Assembly: GCA_016927595.1 (NCBI GenBank)
Contig: JAFGMI010000048.1
Span: 1 to 64,000, forward strand
From: Melioribacteraceae bacterium
GTDB taxonomy: Bacteria > Bacteroidota > Ignavibacteria > Ignavibacteriales > Melioribacteraceae
Length of the DNA: 64,000 nucleotides
Direction of reading: 5' to 3'
Of the stretch, positions 45,791-54,975 are shown in pieces (the first letter of the stretch is position 1; each line of letters opens with the position of its first letter). Both the position numbers and the translations under genes were made by a program. The notes beneath the pieces were generated by a model that worked only from the letters and a program-made list of their open reading frames with translations, did not search any database and was not told the origin of the DNA.

Positions 45791-46771
45791 ATGAAAAATA
45801 TTAATTGGGGCATAATAGGCTGTGGTGATGTTACTGAGGTAAAAAGCGGTCCCGCTTTTAATAAGGTTAAAGATTCGAAACTCGTTGCGGTGATGAGAAG
45901 AGATAGTCTGAAAGCAGCTGATTATGCGAAAAGACATCATGTGCCGAAGTGGTACGATGATGCCGATAAATTAATTAATGATCCTGATGTTAATGCGGTT
46001 TATATTGCCACTCCTCCATCTACCCATGCATTTTATACCATTAAAGTTGCTGAAGCAGGCAAACCCGTGTATGTTGAAAAACCTATGGCGTCTGATTACA
46101 GCGAATGTCTTAAAATGATTGAAGCATGTAAAGTAAACAATGTACCCCTTTTCGTAGCCTACTACAGAAGAATGCTTCCTTTATATATCAAAGTCAAAGA
46201 ATTGATTGATAATGGTATTATAGGTAACTTAAGAACATTAAATATACAGCTTCACCTTAAACCGTATCGATGGGATTACAATTCTGCTGATCATAACTGG
46301 AGAGTGAATCCGACGGTAGCCGGAGGAGGTTATTTTTACGATCTGGCATCACACCAGCTTGATTTTTTTGATTATGTTTTCGGACCAGTCAAAAATGTCT
46401 CGGGTATTTTTAAGAATCAGGCAGGGCTGTATTCTGCGGAAGATAATGTTCAGGCAGTTTTTGAGTTTGAAAACGGAGTATTGGGAAACGGTTCGTGGTG
46501 TTTTACAGTAAGTAAGTACAACCAGATTGACCGGGTGGAAATTAACGGTGATAAAGGATTGATATCATTTTCAACTTTTGATTTGAAGCCGTTGGTTTTA
46601 ATAACTGAAAAAGGAAAGAAAGAAATGAATCTGGATCCGCCGGAAAATATACAGCTTCCGCTGATTGAAACAGTTGTTGCCGATTTGCTGGGCAGGGGAA
46701 AATGCCCAAGCACCGGTGAAACGGGTGCCAGAACGAATAAGGTGCTTGATAAAGTACTGGGAAAAATTTAG
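45791..46771 (+). CDS. Gfo/Idh/MocA-family NAD(P)-dependent oxidoreductase
   Basis: A 326-residue oxidoreductase: Rossmann start INWGIIGCGDVTEVKSGPAF, PKWYDDADKLINDPDVNAVY, the catalytic EKPMA motif in VYVEKPMASDYSEC, and the C-terminal alpha/beta domain with GGGYFYDLASHQLDFFDYVFG. Members reduce or oxidise sugars, inositols or related compounds. The exact substrate cannot be told; nearby glycan genes suggest a sugar. It is preceded by an 87-base gap with an AGGA-type ribosome-binding site. Confidence 0.92.
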   Translation: MKNINWGIIGCGDVTEVKSGPAFNKVKDSKLVAVMRRDSLKAADYAKRHHVPKWYDDADKLINDPDVNAVYIATPPSTHAFYTIKVAEAGKPVYVEKPMASDYSECLKMIEACKVNNVPLFVAYYRRMLPLYIKVKELIDNGIIGNLRTLNIQLHLKPYRWDYNSADHNWRVNPTVAGGGYFYDLASHQLDFFDYVFGPVKNVSGIFKNQAGLYSAEDNVQAVFEFENGVLGNGSWCFTVSKYNQIDRVEINGDKGLISFSTFDLKPLVLITEKGKKEMNLDPPENIQLPLIETVVADLLGRGKCPSTGETGARTNKVLDKVLGKI

Positions 46772-46791
46772 AACAAACAAAGGATTTTGTC

Positions 46792-47304
46792 ATGGAAAAT
46801 ATTTTAGTCAAAAAGAAAAGCCTAAACACATTATTAATTGATTTGTCTTTTTTCGCTGTAATATATTTCCTTCCTGCGATTTCCCATCTAGTTGCATTGC
46901 CGGTCTATTATCTTGAACCGATGAGACTGATGATGCTTCTTGCTGTGGTCTATACAAACAGGTTTAATGTATATTTCATTGCATTAACGATCCCGTTTTT
47001 TTCCTTTGCCGTTTCGGCTCACCCGGTGTTGTTAAAAAGCGTTCTTATCTCAATTGAATTGATAATCAATGCATATCTGTTCTTTATTCTAATTAGTGTT
47101 ATTAAAAATTATTTTTCAGCCGCGCTGATCAGTATCGTTGTCAGTAAAGCAGTCTATTACGGTTTAAAATTTCTGGTAGTTACAACGGGATTACTCGATA
47201 GCAGCGTGATTTCGACATCGCTCTTTATTCAGGCAGCAGCTGTTATTCTCTTGTCGTTGGTTGTTTTTTTATTGTTCAGGTTCAGGAAATCCAACTTGAA
47301 TTGA
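46792..47304 (+). CDS. Small integral membrane protein, unknown
   Basis: A 170-residue protein with about five membrane helices (DLSFFAVIYFLPAISHLVAL, MRLMMLLAVVYTNR, YFIALTIPFFSFAVS, LIINAYLFFILISVI, AAVILLSLVVFLLFRF). Size and topology resemble substrate-binding (S) components of ECF transporters, but no AAxxGG-type or ECF-A/T partner is present. It lies 20 bases after the oxidoreductase and 28 before the AEC transporter, so it belongs to the same transcript. No function is assigned. Confidence 0.7.
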   Translation: MENILVKKKSLNTLLIDLSFFAVIYFLPAISHLVALPVYYLEPMRLMMLLAVVYTNRFNVYFIALTIPFFSFAVSAHPVLLKSVLISIELIINAYLFFILISVIKNYFSAALISIVVSKAVYYGLKFLVVTTGLLDSSVISTSLFIQAAAVILLSLVVFLLFRFRKSNLN

Positions 47305-47332
47305 AACAGGGAGACGAACAGCCTTACGCCAA

Positions 47333-48277
47333 ATGGATAATCTGTTATATATTGTAAACGTTGTATCACCGGTATTTTTTCTGGTAACACTCGGAATATT
47401 TTTAAGATATATAAAAGCCGTTAATGAATCGTTCATAGATCTCACATCAAAGTTTGTATTCAATGTATCGTTGCCCGTTCTGGTATTTCTTAAATTATAT
47501 GAAGTGAACCTTACGGAAACATTCGATTTACCGTTTGTTCTCTTTATAAGCACCGGAACCGCTTTAACTTTCGGACTTTCCTGGCTGATAAGCCTGTTAA
47601 TCATCGGGAAAAGAAATGATAGGGGTGTGTTTATTCAAGGCGCGTTCAGAGGCAACTATGCGATAGTGGGACTCGCAATAGTAATGGGCATGTTCGGTTC
47701 CGATGCTTTATCAAAAGCTTCGTTAATGATCCCGTTCCTTTTACCGATATATAATTTTTCTGCAGTAATAGCTCTCACAGTTTACAGCAATCATCAGATT
47801 AAACTCAGTGTCGGGAAATTAACAAAAGATATTATGCTGAATCCGTTAATACTGGGTGTGCTCGCGGCATTGCCTTTTGCTCTGCTGAAAATTGATATTC
47901 CGCAATCTGTAAAGATTTCCGGGGAGTACCTTTCGTCTATCGCTTTGCCTTTGGCACTGATCGGAATCGGAGGCTCACTCAATTTCGAGGCTATTAAAAA
48001 AGCATCCCGGATCTCAATCTACGCCACTGCTCTTAAAATAATTCTCTTCCCCTTTTTAGCAAGTTTCTCCGCTTACCAGCTGGGATTTACCGGTATTGAC
48101 CTCGGGATTATTTTTGTTATATTCTCATGCCCGACTGCAATTGCCAGTTTTGTTATGGCAATAGCAATGGGGGGAAGCGGTAAAATTGCTGGGAATATAA
48201 TAGTCCTGTCGACACTCGGTTCGGTTTTAACAATGACAGTAGGATTGTATATACTAAAATCATATAACTTAATTTGA
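47333..48277 (+). CDS. AEC-family (auxin efflux carrier-like) transporter
   Basis: A 314-residue permease with about ten membrane helices. The pattern (FFLVTLGIFLRYIKAVNESF, VSLPVLVFLKLYEVN, GAFRGNYAIVGLAIVMGMFG, LPLALIGIGGSLNFE) is typical of bacterial AEC proteins, several of which move malate, malonate or other organic acids. Here it might export an acid made by the neighbouring catabolic genes, but this is only suggested by position. The 185 bases after it hold no gene and no clear signal other than the ribosome-binding site of galE. Confidence 0.9.
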   Translation: MDNLLYIVNVVSPVFFLVTLGIFLRYIKAVNESFIDLTSKFVFNVSLPVLVFLKLYEVNLTETFDLPFVLFISTGTALTFGLSWLISLLIIGKRNDRGVFIQGAFRGNYAIVGLAIVMGMFGSDALSKASLMIPFLLPIYNFSAVIALTVYSNHQIKLSVGKLTKDIMLNPLILGVLAALPFALLKIDIPQSVKISGEYLSSIALPLALIGIGGSLNFEAIKKASRISIYATALKIILFPFLASFSAYQLGFTGIDLGIIFVIFSCPTAIASFVMAIAMGGSGKIAGNIIVLSTLGSVLTMTVGLYILKSYNLI

Positions 48278-48462
48278 AAGTCAGATGATGAAATATTCTG
48301 AATCGTGAATTCCTTTGCAAAACTTATTGCTTCAGGATTACATTCTTTCAGACTTACTTTCAGTATAATTTTCGGGTATGAAAAACTTTTGTTCAAAAAA
48401 TAAATTAATCCACCCACATTTTGTAAATTTGATTATTCGGATTTACTTCCATGGAGAATTGT

Positions 48463-49434
48463 ATGAATAGTATTCTTGTTACAGGCGGCGCAGGATATAT
48501 TGGCAGTCACATCGTTCAGCTCCTTTGTGATGGAAATTATCCTGTTATAGTTTTCGATAATTTTAGTACGGGGAGACGAGAAAATATTGACCATAGAGTA
48601 AAGGCAGTGGTTGAAGGCGATGTTAAGAATTCAGAAGATCTTAAAGGTGTGTTAACACAAAATGTTGATACGGTATTTCATTTCGCTGCATGGAAGGCTG
48701 CCGGCGAATCTATGGTTAATCCCGGCAAATTTGCTGAAAACAATATCTGCGGATCACTTGCACTTTTAAACAGTATGGTTGAAAACAACGTTAAGTACTT
48801 CGTCTTTTCTTCGTCGGCTGCTGTTTACGGTAGCCCCGAATACCTTCCCATAGACGAGAACCATCCGAAGAATCCGGATAACTATTACGGATATACGAAA
48901 CTTGCGATTGAAGAAAACCTTAAATGGTACAGCAGACTCAAAGGACTAAGATATGCATCTCTCCGTTATTTTAATGCGACAGGATACGATATAAAAGGTA
49001 ATATAAAAGGTAAGGAGAATAATCCATCCAACCTTTCGCCTATTGTAATGGAAACTGCATGCGGTATGAGGGATACCATGGAAGTATACGGCAATGACTA
49101 TGATACACCCGACGGTACGTGTATACGAGATTATATTCACGTAACTGACTTAGCTGAGGCGCATTTGCTTGCCATGGAATATATTCTTGGCAATAAAGAG
49201 AATCTTATTGTGAATCTTGGTACAGGTGAGGGAAAGTCTGTTCTTGAAATTATTACTGCCGCCGAGAAGGTAACGGGTGAAAAAGTAAAATATAAAATTA
49301 CCGAAAGGCGTCCGGGTGATCCGGCAAAACTTGTGGCAAGCTCGGATCTGGCATACCGGAAACTGGGCTGGAAAGCAAAGCATTCCGGTTTGAATGAAAT
49401 ATTCGAATCAATGAAAACCGTATATTTTGATTAA
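48463..49434 (+). CDS. galE: UDP-glucose 4-epimerase GalE
   Basis: Interconverts UDP-glucose and UDP-galactose. It is an extended short-chain dehydrogenase: NAD motif VTGGAGYIGSH, active Ser/Thr region VFSSSAAVYG, and catalytic Tyr/Lys in YYGYTKLAIEE. The end has AKLVASSDLAYRKLGWKAK. The ATG at 48463 is preferred because GGAG lies just upstream of it; an ATG at 48451 is also in frame. It precedes the creatininase-family gene by 7 bases, which suggests one transcript. Confidence 0.94.
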   Translation: MNSILVTGGAGYIGSHIVQLLCDGNYPVIVFDNFSTGRRENIDHRVKAVVEGDVKNSEDLKGVLTQNVDTVFHFAAWKAAGESMVNPGKFAENNICGSLALLNSMVENNVKYFVFSSSAAVYGSPEYLPIDENHPKNPDNYYGYTKLAIEENLKWYSRLKGLRYASLRYFNATGYDIKGNIKGKENNPSNLSPIVMETACGMRDTMEVYGNDYDTPDGTCIRDYIHVTDLAEAHLLAMEYILGNKENLIVNLGTGEGKSVLEIITAAEKVTGEKVKYKITERRPGDPAKLVASSDLAYRKLGWKAKHSGLNEIFESMKTVYFD

Positions 49435-49441
49435 AGTGGTT

Positions 49442-50218
49442 ATGATAATGAAAAAACGATCCTCCAGTTTGTATGATTTAACATATTCTGATCTTAAAGC
49501 TAATCCGCCTAAAGTTGTTATATTACCCTGGGGAGCGACTGAAGCTCACAATCAGCATTTACCGTATGGTTCAGATGTTATCCAGGCGTATGAGGTTGCG
49601 GTAGAATCCGCTGCTATGGCTAATGGGTCGGGAGCTGAATCAGTAGTGCTTCCTCCGGTTCCGTTCGGTAATAACGCTCAGCAACTTGATCAGTTTGTTA
49701 CGATTCATCTTTCAACAAAAACCGCAATCGTATTACTCGAAGATGTAGTCAAATCACTTACGGCTCAAGGTATCGGCAAACTGATTCTGGTTAATTCACA
49801 CGGCGGAAATGAATTTAAACCAATCATAAGAGATCTGCAGAATCAGTATAGAGTTTTAATAGTGCTTATTGATTTATACAAGATGATACCCGATTTAATA
49901 AGTGAAATTTTCGATGTTCCAGGTGATCACGCAGGTGAATTGGAAACCAGTTTAATGATGTATTTAAGTAGTGGCAAATTCAGCACGAACAAAGCCGGGG
50001 ACGGTGGAAGAATTCCATTCGCCATTGATTCTCTTAATAAGTCAGGCATCTGGACACCCAGACCGTGGACGAAATCACACCCTGACCTCGGTTCCGGAAA
50101 TCCTGCCGCAGCAACTGCAGAAAAAGGGGAAAAATATTTTAATGCGCTCTGCTCGGAACTGAGTAAAGTAATTACTGATATATCTGATGCGGAAAAAGGT
50201 GAAATACCTTACCTGTAA
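49442..50218 (+). CDS. Creatininase-family amidohydrolase
   Basis: A metal-dependent amidase fold of about 258 residues. Landmarks are VILPWGATEAHNQHLPYGSD (metal-binding Glu, His and Asp), VLPPVPFGNNAQQLDQF, ILVNSHGGNEF and PGDHAGELETSLMMYLS. Family members hydrolyse creatinine, formylaminopyrimidine intermediates, mycofactocin precursors or, in some cases, N-formylkynurenine-like amides. No choice can be made from sequence. The start is uncertain: ATGs at 49442 and 49448 and a GTG at 49436 are in frame. The following 82-base gap separates it from the glycyl radical genes. Confidence 0.88.
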   Translation: MIMKKRSSSLYDLTYSDLKANPPKVVILPWGATEAHNQHLPYGSDVIQAYEVAVESAAMANGSGAESVVLPPVPFGNNAQQLDQFVTIHLSTKTAIVLLEDVVKSLTAQGIGKLILVNSHGGNEFKPIIRDLQNQYRVLIVLIDLYKMIPDLISEIFDVPGDHAGELETSLMMYLSSGKFSTNKAGDGGRIPFAIDSLNKSGIWTPRPWTKSHPDLGSGNPAAATAEKGEKYFNALCSELSKVITDISDAEKGEIPYL

Positions 50219-50300
50219 GTAATCGATATATATTAATAAAACATATCTTTCCTTGATCGTAATAATTCGATAATTTAATACCACAAAAAGGCTTTGTGTT

Positions 50301-51101
50301 TTGAAAGGATACATATTTGATATAAAACGATTCGCAATGCACGACGGTCCGGGCATCAGAACCACCGTTTTTTTAATGGGGTGTCCTCTTCGCTGCTGGT
50401 GGTGTCATAATCCTGAAAGCATCGGACAAATCAACAAATCAGATAATCTTAGAAACCATAATGAACATAATACAAGCTGTGAAAACTTCGATAAGCTGCA
50501 TCCGACAGAATATTCCGTTGATGAACTTTACACTGAAATCGAAAAGGACTGGTTATTCTATGAGGAATCTTCAGGCGGTGTTACTTTCTCCGGCGGAGAA
50601 CCCCTCGTGCAGATTGACTTTCTTGAATCAATTATGAAAAAGTGTAAATATAATGATTTTCACACCGCTCTTGATACTACAGGATATGCCAAGTATACTA
50701 CCCTTGAAAGAATTATTAAGTATACTGATCTTTTTCTCTACGATATCAAATTGTTTAATGACGATTTGCATAAAAATTATACCGGTGTTTCCAATAAACT
50801 CATACTTGAAAATTTAAATAGGTTGATTGAAAATGATGCAAATGTAGTTCTCAGAATTCCTTTGATTCCTGAGATTACGGACACCGAAGAAAACTTGTCG
50901 AGAGTAATCGGTTATATTAAAGGTATTAATAGAACACTTAAAATCGATCTCCTCCCCTATAATAAATTATCTGAATCAAAATATATTAAGTTGAATACAG
51001 AATCGAGGTTGGGAAAGGTCGAAACACAATCCGAAGAACAACTCTCCGGGATTGTAGCGCTGTTTAACAATCATGGGCTTGAAGTTACTTTAAGAGGCTG
51101 A
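50301..51101 (+). CDS. Glycyl radical enzyme activating enzyme (radical SAM)
   Basis: Installs the glycyl radical on its partner, here the enzyme encoded one base downstream. The 266 residues include the cluster-binding CxxxCxxC of activases (GCPLRCWWCHNPE), SAM-binding GG in SGGEPLVQ, and IDLLPYNKL near the end. The N-terminus FAMHDGPGIRTTVF is typical. The insert that binds extra FeS clusters in glycerol- and choline-type activases lacks most of its Cys residues here (only SCENF is seen), so it is nearer the short PflA-like layout. It starts at TTG with an AAAAGG ribosome-binding site. Radical function implies anaerobic or microaerobic use. Confidence 0.94.
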   Translation: MKGYIFDIKRFAMHDGPGIRTTVFLMGCPLRCWWCHNPESIGQINKSDNLRNHNEHNTSCENFDKLHPTEYSVDELYTEIEKDWLFYEESSGGVTFSGGEPLVQIDFLESIMKKCKYNDFHTALDTTGYAKYTTLERIIKYTDLFLYDIKLFNDDLHKNYTGVSNKLILENLNRLIENDANVVLRIPLIPEITDTEENLSRVIGYIKGINRTLKIDLLPYNKLSESKYIKLNTESRLGKVETQSEEQLSGIVALFNNHGLEVTLRG

Positions 51102-51102
51102 T

Positions 51103-53466
51103 ATGACAGAAAGAATTAAAAGACTTAGGGAACAAACACTATCAATTCATCCAGGTATTTCAATGGAAAGAGCAGAGCTGCTTACGGAGTTTTATAAAAG
51201 CGGTATCCCTGAAAACGAATCGGTTCCCGTCACACGCGCACTGGCATTTAAATATCTGTTAGAAAATAAATTTCTTTGTGTGAACAATGGTGAATTAATT
51301 GTTGGCGAACGAGGACCTGCGCCTCACGAAACACCGACCTTTCCTGAAATCTGTACGCACAGCCTGGCGGATTTTGAAATTTTGAATAACCGTGAAAAAA
51401 TTTCATTCAGGGTTAGTGATGAAGATAAATCTGTACAACAGCATAATGTAATTCCTTTCTGGTCCGGCAGATCTATTCGTGATAAAATTCTTAAATCGGT
51501 TGATAATGACTGGAAGGAAGCTTACAGCGCTGGTGTATTTACTGAATTTATGGAACAGCGGGCACCGGGACATACAGTTCTGGATGATAAAATTTATAAA
51601 AAAGGATTTAAAGACTTCATAAACGATATTGATACAAGTATTAGAAATTTGAATTTTCATAAAGATGAAGAAGCTTTGAATAAGAGTGAAGAACTGAAAG
51701 CTATGCGGATCTGCGCCGAGTCCTTGATTTCTTATTCGCGAAGGTATTCGGAGAAATTATACGAACTCGCGGCAAGTGAAACAGATGAATCCAGGAAGAA
51801 TGAACTGGAGACAATGGCGGGAATTTGCTCACGTGTCCCCGGCAATAAACCGAATACTTTCTGGGAAGCTTTACAGTATTATTGGTTTGTGCATTTGGGA
51901 GTAATTACGGAACTGAATACCTGGGATTCTTTTAATCCGGGCAGGCTCGACCGGCATTTATATCCTTTTTTTAAAAGAGATGTCGAAACAGGTTTGCTTA
52001 CTGAAGATAAAGCCAGGGAACTGCTGCATTCTTTCTGGATAAAATTTCACAACCAGCCGGCTCCTCCGAAAGTAGGTGTTACCGCTCAGGAAAGTAATAC
52101 GTATACTGATTTTTGTCTTATTAATTTGGGTGGTGTTGATGAAAATGGCGATGATGCAACTAATGAATTGACGTATATAATTCTAGATGTTATAGAGGAG
52201 ATGAGACTGCTCCAACCCAGCTCGATGGTTCAGATTAGTAAAAAAAATCCCGACAGGCTTTTGAAAAGGGCATTGAAAATTATTAAAACAGGTTTCGGAC
52301 AACCGTCTGTATTTAATACTGATGCAATAATTCAGGAGATGCTTCGTCACGGAAAGTCGATTGAGGATGCGCGAAACGGGGGTGCGAGCGGTTGCGTTGA
52401 AACAGGAGCTTTCGGGAAAGAAAGCTATATACTTACCGGTTATTTCAATATTCCTAAAATACTGGAAATTACTCTTAACAACGGGATTGATCCGCGGACT
52501 AATAAAAAGATTGGAATTGAAACAGGAGATCCGACAAAGTATGAATCCTTTGAACAGTTTATGTCTGCTTTTAAAAAACAGCTGAATCATTTTGCAGAAA
52601 TTAAATTAAAAGGCAACCTTATTATTGAACGGTTGTGGGCAGAATATTTACCGGCACCTTTTATGTCGATCCTTGTTGATGACTGCATTAAAAAAGCAAA
52701 AGACTATAACGACGGGGGTGCAAGATACAATACATCTTACATTCAGGGAGTGGGGATGGGCAGTGTCACCGATAGTTTGGCTTCAATTAAATATAATATT
52801 TATGATAAAAAGAAATTATCAATGGAGCAGCTGCTGAATGTTTTGAGAGATAATTTCAGCGGGCATGAAGAAATAAGAAAAATGTTTCTTGATGCTACCC
52901 CCAAATACGGGAATGATAACGACTATGCCGATTCAATATTGCGCGAAGTTTTTGATATATATTACAACGCCGTCGACGGACGCCCCAACACAAAAGGAGG
53001 CTTCTACAGAATAAATCTTTTGCCAACAACGTCTCATGTTTATTTCGGAAGTGTTATCGGTTCAATGCCGGATGGAAGACTTTGCGGCAAGCCTTTGTCC
53101 GAAGGCATTTCTCCTGTTCAGGGCGCCGACCGCAACGGTCCTACTTCGGTAATAAAGTCAGCAGCAAAAATCGATCATATCAGAACCGGCGGGACTCTTC
53201 TCAATCAGAAGTTTTCTCCTCAAATTCTGGAGGATGAATCCGGAGTTGAAAAAGTTTTGAAATTAATTCGGTCGTATTTCAGAATGGATGGGCATCATAT
53301 TCAGTTTAATGTTGTAACTGCAGAAACTTTGAGGAATGCGCAGGCTGAACCGGAAAATTACAAGGACCTGATAGTGAGAGTAGCCGGTTACAGCGACTAT
53401 TTTGTTAATCTTGGTGAAGAGCTCCAGGAAGAAATTATCAGAAGAACTGAACAGAGTGACTTCTGA
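51103..53466 (+). CDS. hypD: Glycyl radical enzyme, trans-4-hydroxy-L-proline dehydratase (HypD)
   Basis: Dehydrates trans-4-hydroxy-L-proline to pyrroline-5-carboxylate by glycyl-radical chemistry. At 787 residues it is full length. Thiyl Cys431 and base Glu433 lie in GASGCVETGAFGKE, and radical Gly762 in VRVAGYSDYF. Compared with residue numbers I recall for Clostridioides difficile HypD (Cys434, Glu436, Gly765, Asp278, Ser334, Asp339, Phe340, Phe152, His160, Tyr450), every position is matched at a constant offset of minus 3: Asp275, Ser331, Asp336, Phe337, Phe149, His157, Tyr447. This makes HypD far more likely than glycerol, choline or diol enzymes. The activase gene ends one base upstream; a peptide transporter follows. 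Confidence 0.9.
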   Translation: MTERIKRLREQTLSIHPGISMERAELLTEFYKSGIPENESVPVTRALAFKYLLENKFLCVNNGELIVGERGPAPHETPTFPEICTHSLADFEILNNREKISFRVSDEDKSVQQHNVIPFWSGRSIRDKILKSVDNDWKEAYSAGVFTEFMEQRAPGHTVLDDKIYKKGFKDFINDIDTSIRNLNFHKDEEALNKSEELKAMRICAESLISYSRRYSEKLYELAASETDESRKNELETMAGICSRVPGNKPNTFWEALQYYWFVHLGVITELNTWDSFNPGRLDRHLYPFFKRDVETGLLTEDKARELLHSFWIKFHNQPAPPKVGVTAQESNTYTDFCLINLGGVDENGDDATNELTYIILDVIEEMRLLQPSSMVQISKKNPDRLLKRALKIIKTGFGQPSVFNTDAIIQEMLRHGKSIEDARNGGASGCVETGAFGKESYILTGYFNIPKILEITLNNGIDPRTNKKIGIETGDPTKYESFEQFMSAFKKQLNHFAEIKLKGNLIIERLWAEYLPAPFMSILVDDCIKKAKDYNDGGARYNTSYIQGVGMGSVTDSLASIKYNIYDKKKLSMEQLLNVLRDNFSGHEEIRKMFLDATPKYGNDNDYADSILREVFDIYYNAVDGRPNTKGGFYRINLLPTTSHVYFGSVIGSMPDGRLCGKPLSEGISPVQGADRNGPTSVIKSAAKIDHIRTGGTLLNQKFSPQILEDESGVEKVLKLIRSYFRMDGHHIQFNVVTAETLRNAQAEPENYKDLIVRVAGYSDYFVNLGEELQEEIIRRTEQSDF

Positions 53467-53480
53467 AATCGGTGCTGCGC

Positions 53481-53499
53481 TGATAAGTTTTAATTATCA
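53481..53499. promoter_or_regulatory. Inverted repeat TGATAA-N7-TTATCA before the peptide transporter
   Basis: Six-base perfect arms in the 63-base gap between hypD and the transporter gene, 31 bases upstream of the transporter ATG. It could be an operator, or chance in an AT-rich gap. No second copy was found. Confidence 0.25.
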
Positions 53500-53529
53500 T
53501 ATCAATTAAAAACTCATAAAGGCAGATTT

Positions 53530-54804
53530 ATGCTCAAGGGACATCCCAAAGGGATCATGGTTATGTTTTTTACTGAAATGTGGGAGCGTTTCGGTTTCTA
53601 TATATTAATGGCGGTATTAACGTTGTACATGGATAGTGAATTCGGCTGGAGTGATTCGGTGAAAGGCGATCACTACGGAGGATTCCTCGGACTTGTTTAT
53701 TTTATTCCTTTATTAGGCGGCTGGCTGGGCGATAAAATTCTGGGTCAGATAACAACTGTTAAAATAGGAGCCCTGTTAATGTCGCTTGGGTATATTGCTC
53801 TTGCATTATCGTCAGCTGATCAGCTCGTATCATTCTATATAGGTTTATTTCTTATTGCATTCGGGACCGGTTTATTCAAAGTAAACATGGCTGTGCTTAT
53901 AGGAAATTTATACAGAAATAAAGTTCATCTGAAAGATGCAGGTTTTAATATATTTTATATGGGGGTAAATGTTGGCGCAACTATTGCCCCTCTTGCAGCT
54001 ACTGCGCTGGGATATTTGTTCGATGATTATCGCATGTCTTTCTGGGCTGCAGCAGTCGGTATGTTTGTGTGTCTGATAACATTTCAATCCGGTAAATATA
54101 AACTTGTGAGTGCCGACGTAAAACAGTCTGATCAAAAAAATGAAGTTTTAGACGAAGCCTTAATTACCCCACAGGAATCAGTCCAAAGGATAACAACATT
54201 AATTGTTCTTTTTTTAATAGTAATATTTTTCTGGCTGGCGTTTTATCAGAACGGGTTTGCTCTGACTTTATTTGCAGAAAGATCGACAGAAATTTATAAC
54301 ATTCTCAGACCCGAAACTTATCAGTTTTTTAATCCGTTTTTCATACTTGTTTTAACTCCGCTTTTACTGCGTTACTTTTCAATGCTCAACACAAAGGGAA
54401 AGGAACCATCAACCCCTGTAAAAATATTTATCGGTATGTTAATAATGGGAGCATCGATGGTGGTTATGGTTTTTGCATCACTCGAAGGCGGGAATGATGA
54501 TGCAAATAATATGTCGCCTGCATGGCTGATCTCAACTTATTTCATAGTTACGCTTTCGGAAATTCTTATTTCGCCGATGGGTCAGTCCTATGTTTCAAAA
54601 GTCGCTCCGCCGAAAATTCAGGGACTTATGATGGGAGGATGGTTTTTGGCTACTTCGGCAGGTAGTTATTTGTCGGGATTATTAGGCAAGTTCTACAGTG
54701 ATTTTCAGCATCACGAGTATTTCATGCTGCTTACAGGCATTCTGATTATTTCTGCTGTGCTCGCATTATTGTCGATGAAAAGACTTAAACGCTTTGCACA
54801 TTAA
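53530..54804 (+). CDS. POT-family proton-coupled oligopeptide transporter
   Basis: A 424-residue MFS-type transporter with about 12 helices. The POT signature ExxERF is present (FFTEMWERFGFYILM), as are LGGWLGDKILGQ and the second family motif FNIFYMGVNVGA. Such proteins import di- and tripeptides. Placed between hypD and two genes of hydroxyproline-type metabolism, it could bring in hydroxyproline-containing peptides from collagen or plant cell-wall glycoproteins. It is shorter than classical POT members (about 480-500). Confidence 0.88.
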   Translation: MLKGHPKGIMVMFFTEMWERFGFYILMAVLTLYMDSEFGWSDSVKGDHYGGFLGLVYFIPLLGGWLGDKILGQITTVKIGALLMSLGYIALALSSADQLVSFYIGLFLIAFGTGLFKVNMAVLIGNLYRNKVHLKDAGFNIFYMGVNVGATIAPLAATALGYLFDDYRMSFWAAAVGMFVCLITFQSGKYKLVSADVKQSDQKNEVLDEALITPQESVQRITTLIVLFLIVIFFWLAFYQNGFALTLFAERSTEIYNILRPETYQFFNPFFILVLTPLLLRYFSMLNTKGKEPSTPVKIFIGMLIMGASMVVMVFASLEGGNDDANNMSPAWLISTYFIVTLSEILISPMGQSYVSKVAPPKIQGLMMGGWFLATSAGSYLSGLLGKFYSDFQHHEYFMLLTGILIISAVLALLSMKRLKRFAH

Positions 54805-54975
54805 GTTTGATTAATACTTATACAAGGAAATTAGCAGGTATATCGCGAAATTACTTATTATAGTTTTCAGGGAATGAGACGAAAATACATGGGTAACTAT
54901 CTGAAAAGAAAGAAAAAAGAATTTGGGTCGGAGGTAGGCTGATATTGGTTTCGAAAATAAAAACATATTAAACGG

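Noticed and set aside
48424-48431. TAAATTTG as a Bacteroidetes-type -7 box (TAnnTTTG) before galE
   Set aside because: The matching TTTG -33 box is not at the required 19-base spacing, and use of this promoter type in the likely host lineage is uncertain.
48985-49015. Short direct repeat ATAAAAGGTA/ATAAAAGGTA in galE
   Set aside because: It lies within coding sequence and encodes a normal Gly-Lys loop; no sign of a mobile or regulatory repeat.
54861-54880. ACTTATTATAG half-site before the aldolase gene
   Set aside because: Only one arm of the palindrome is present and no sigma-54-like element follows at the expected distance.
54874-54942. Possible 22-codon basic reading frame after the peptide transporter (starts MRRKYMGNYLKRKKK)
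   Set aside because: No well-placed ribosome-binding site, very short, and Lys/Arg runs are common in AT-rich non-coding DNA. Could be revisited if conserved in relatives.
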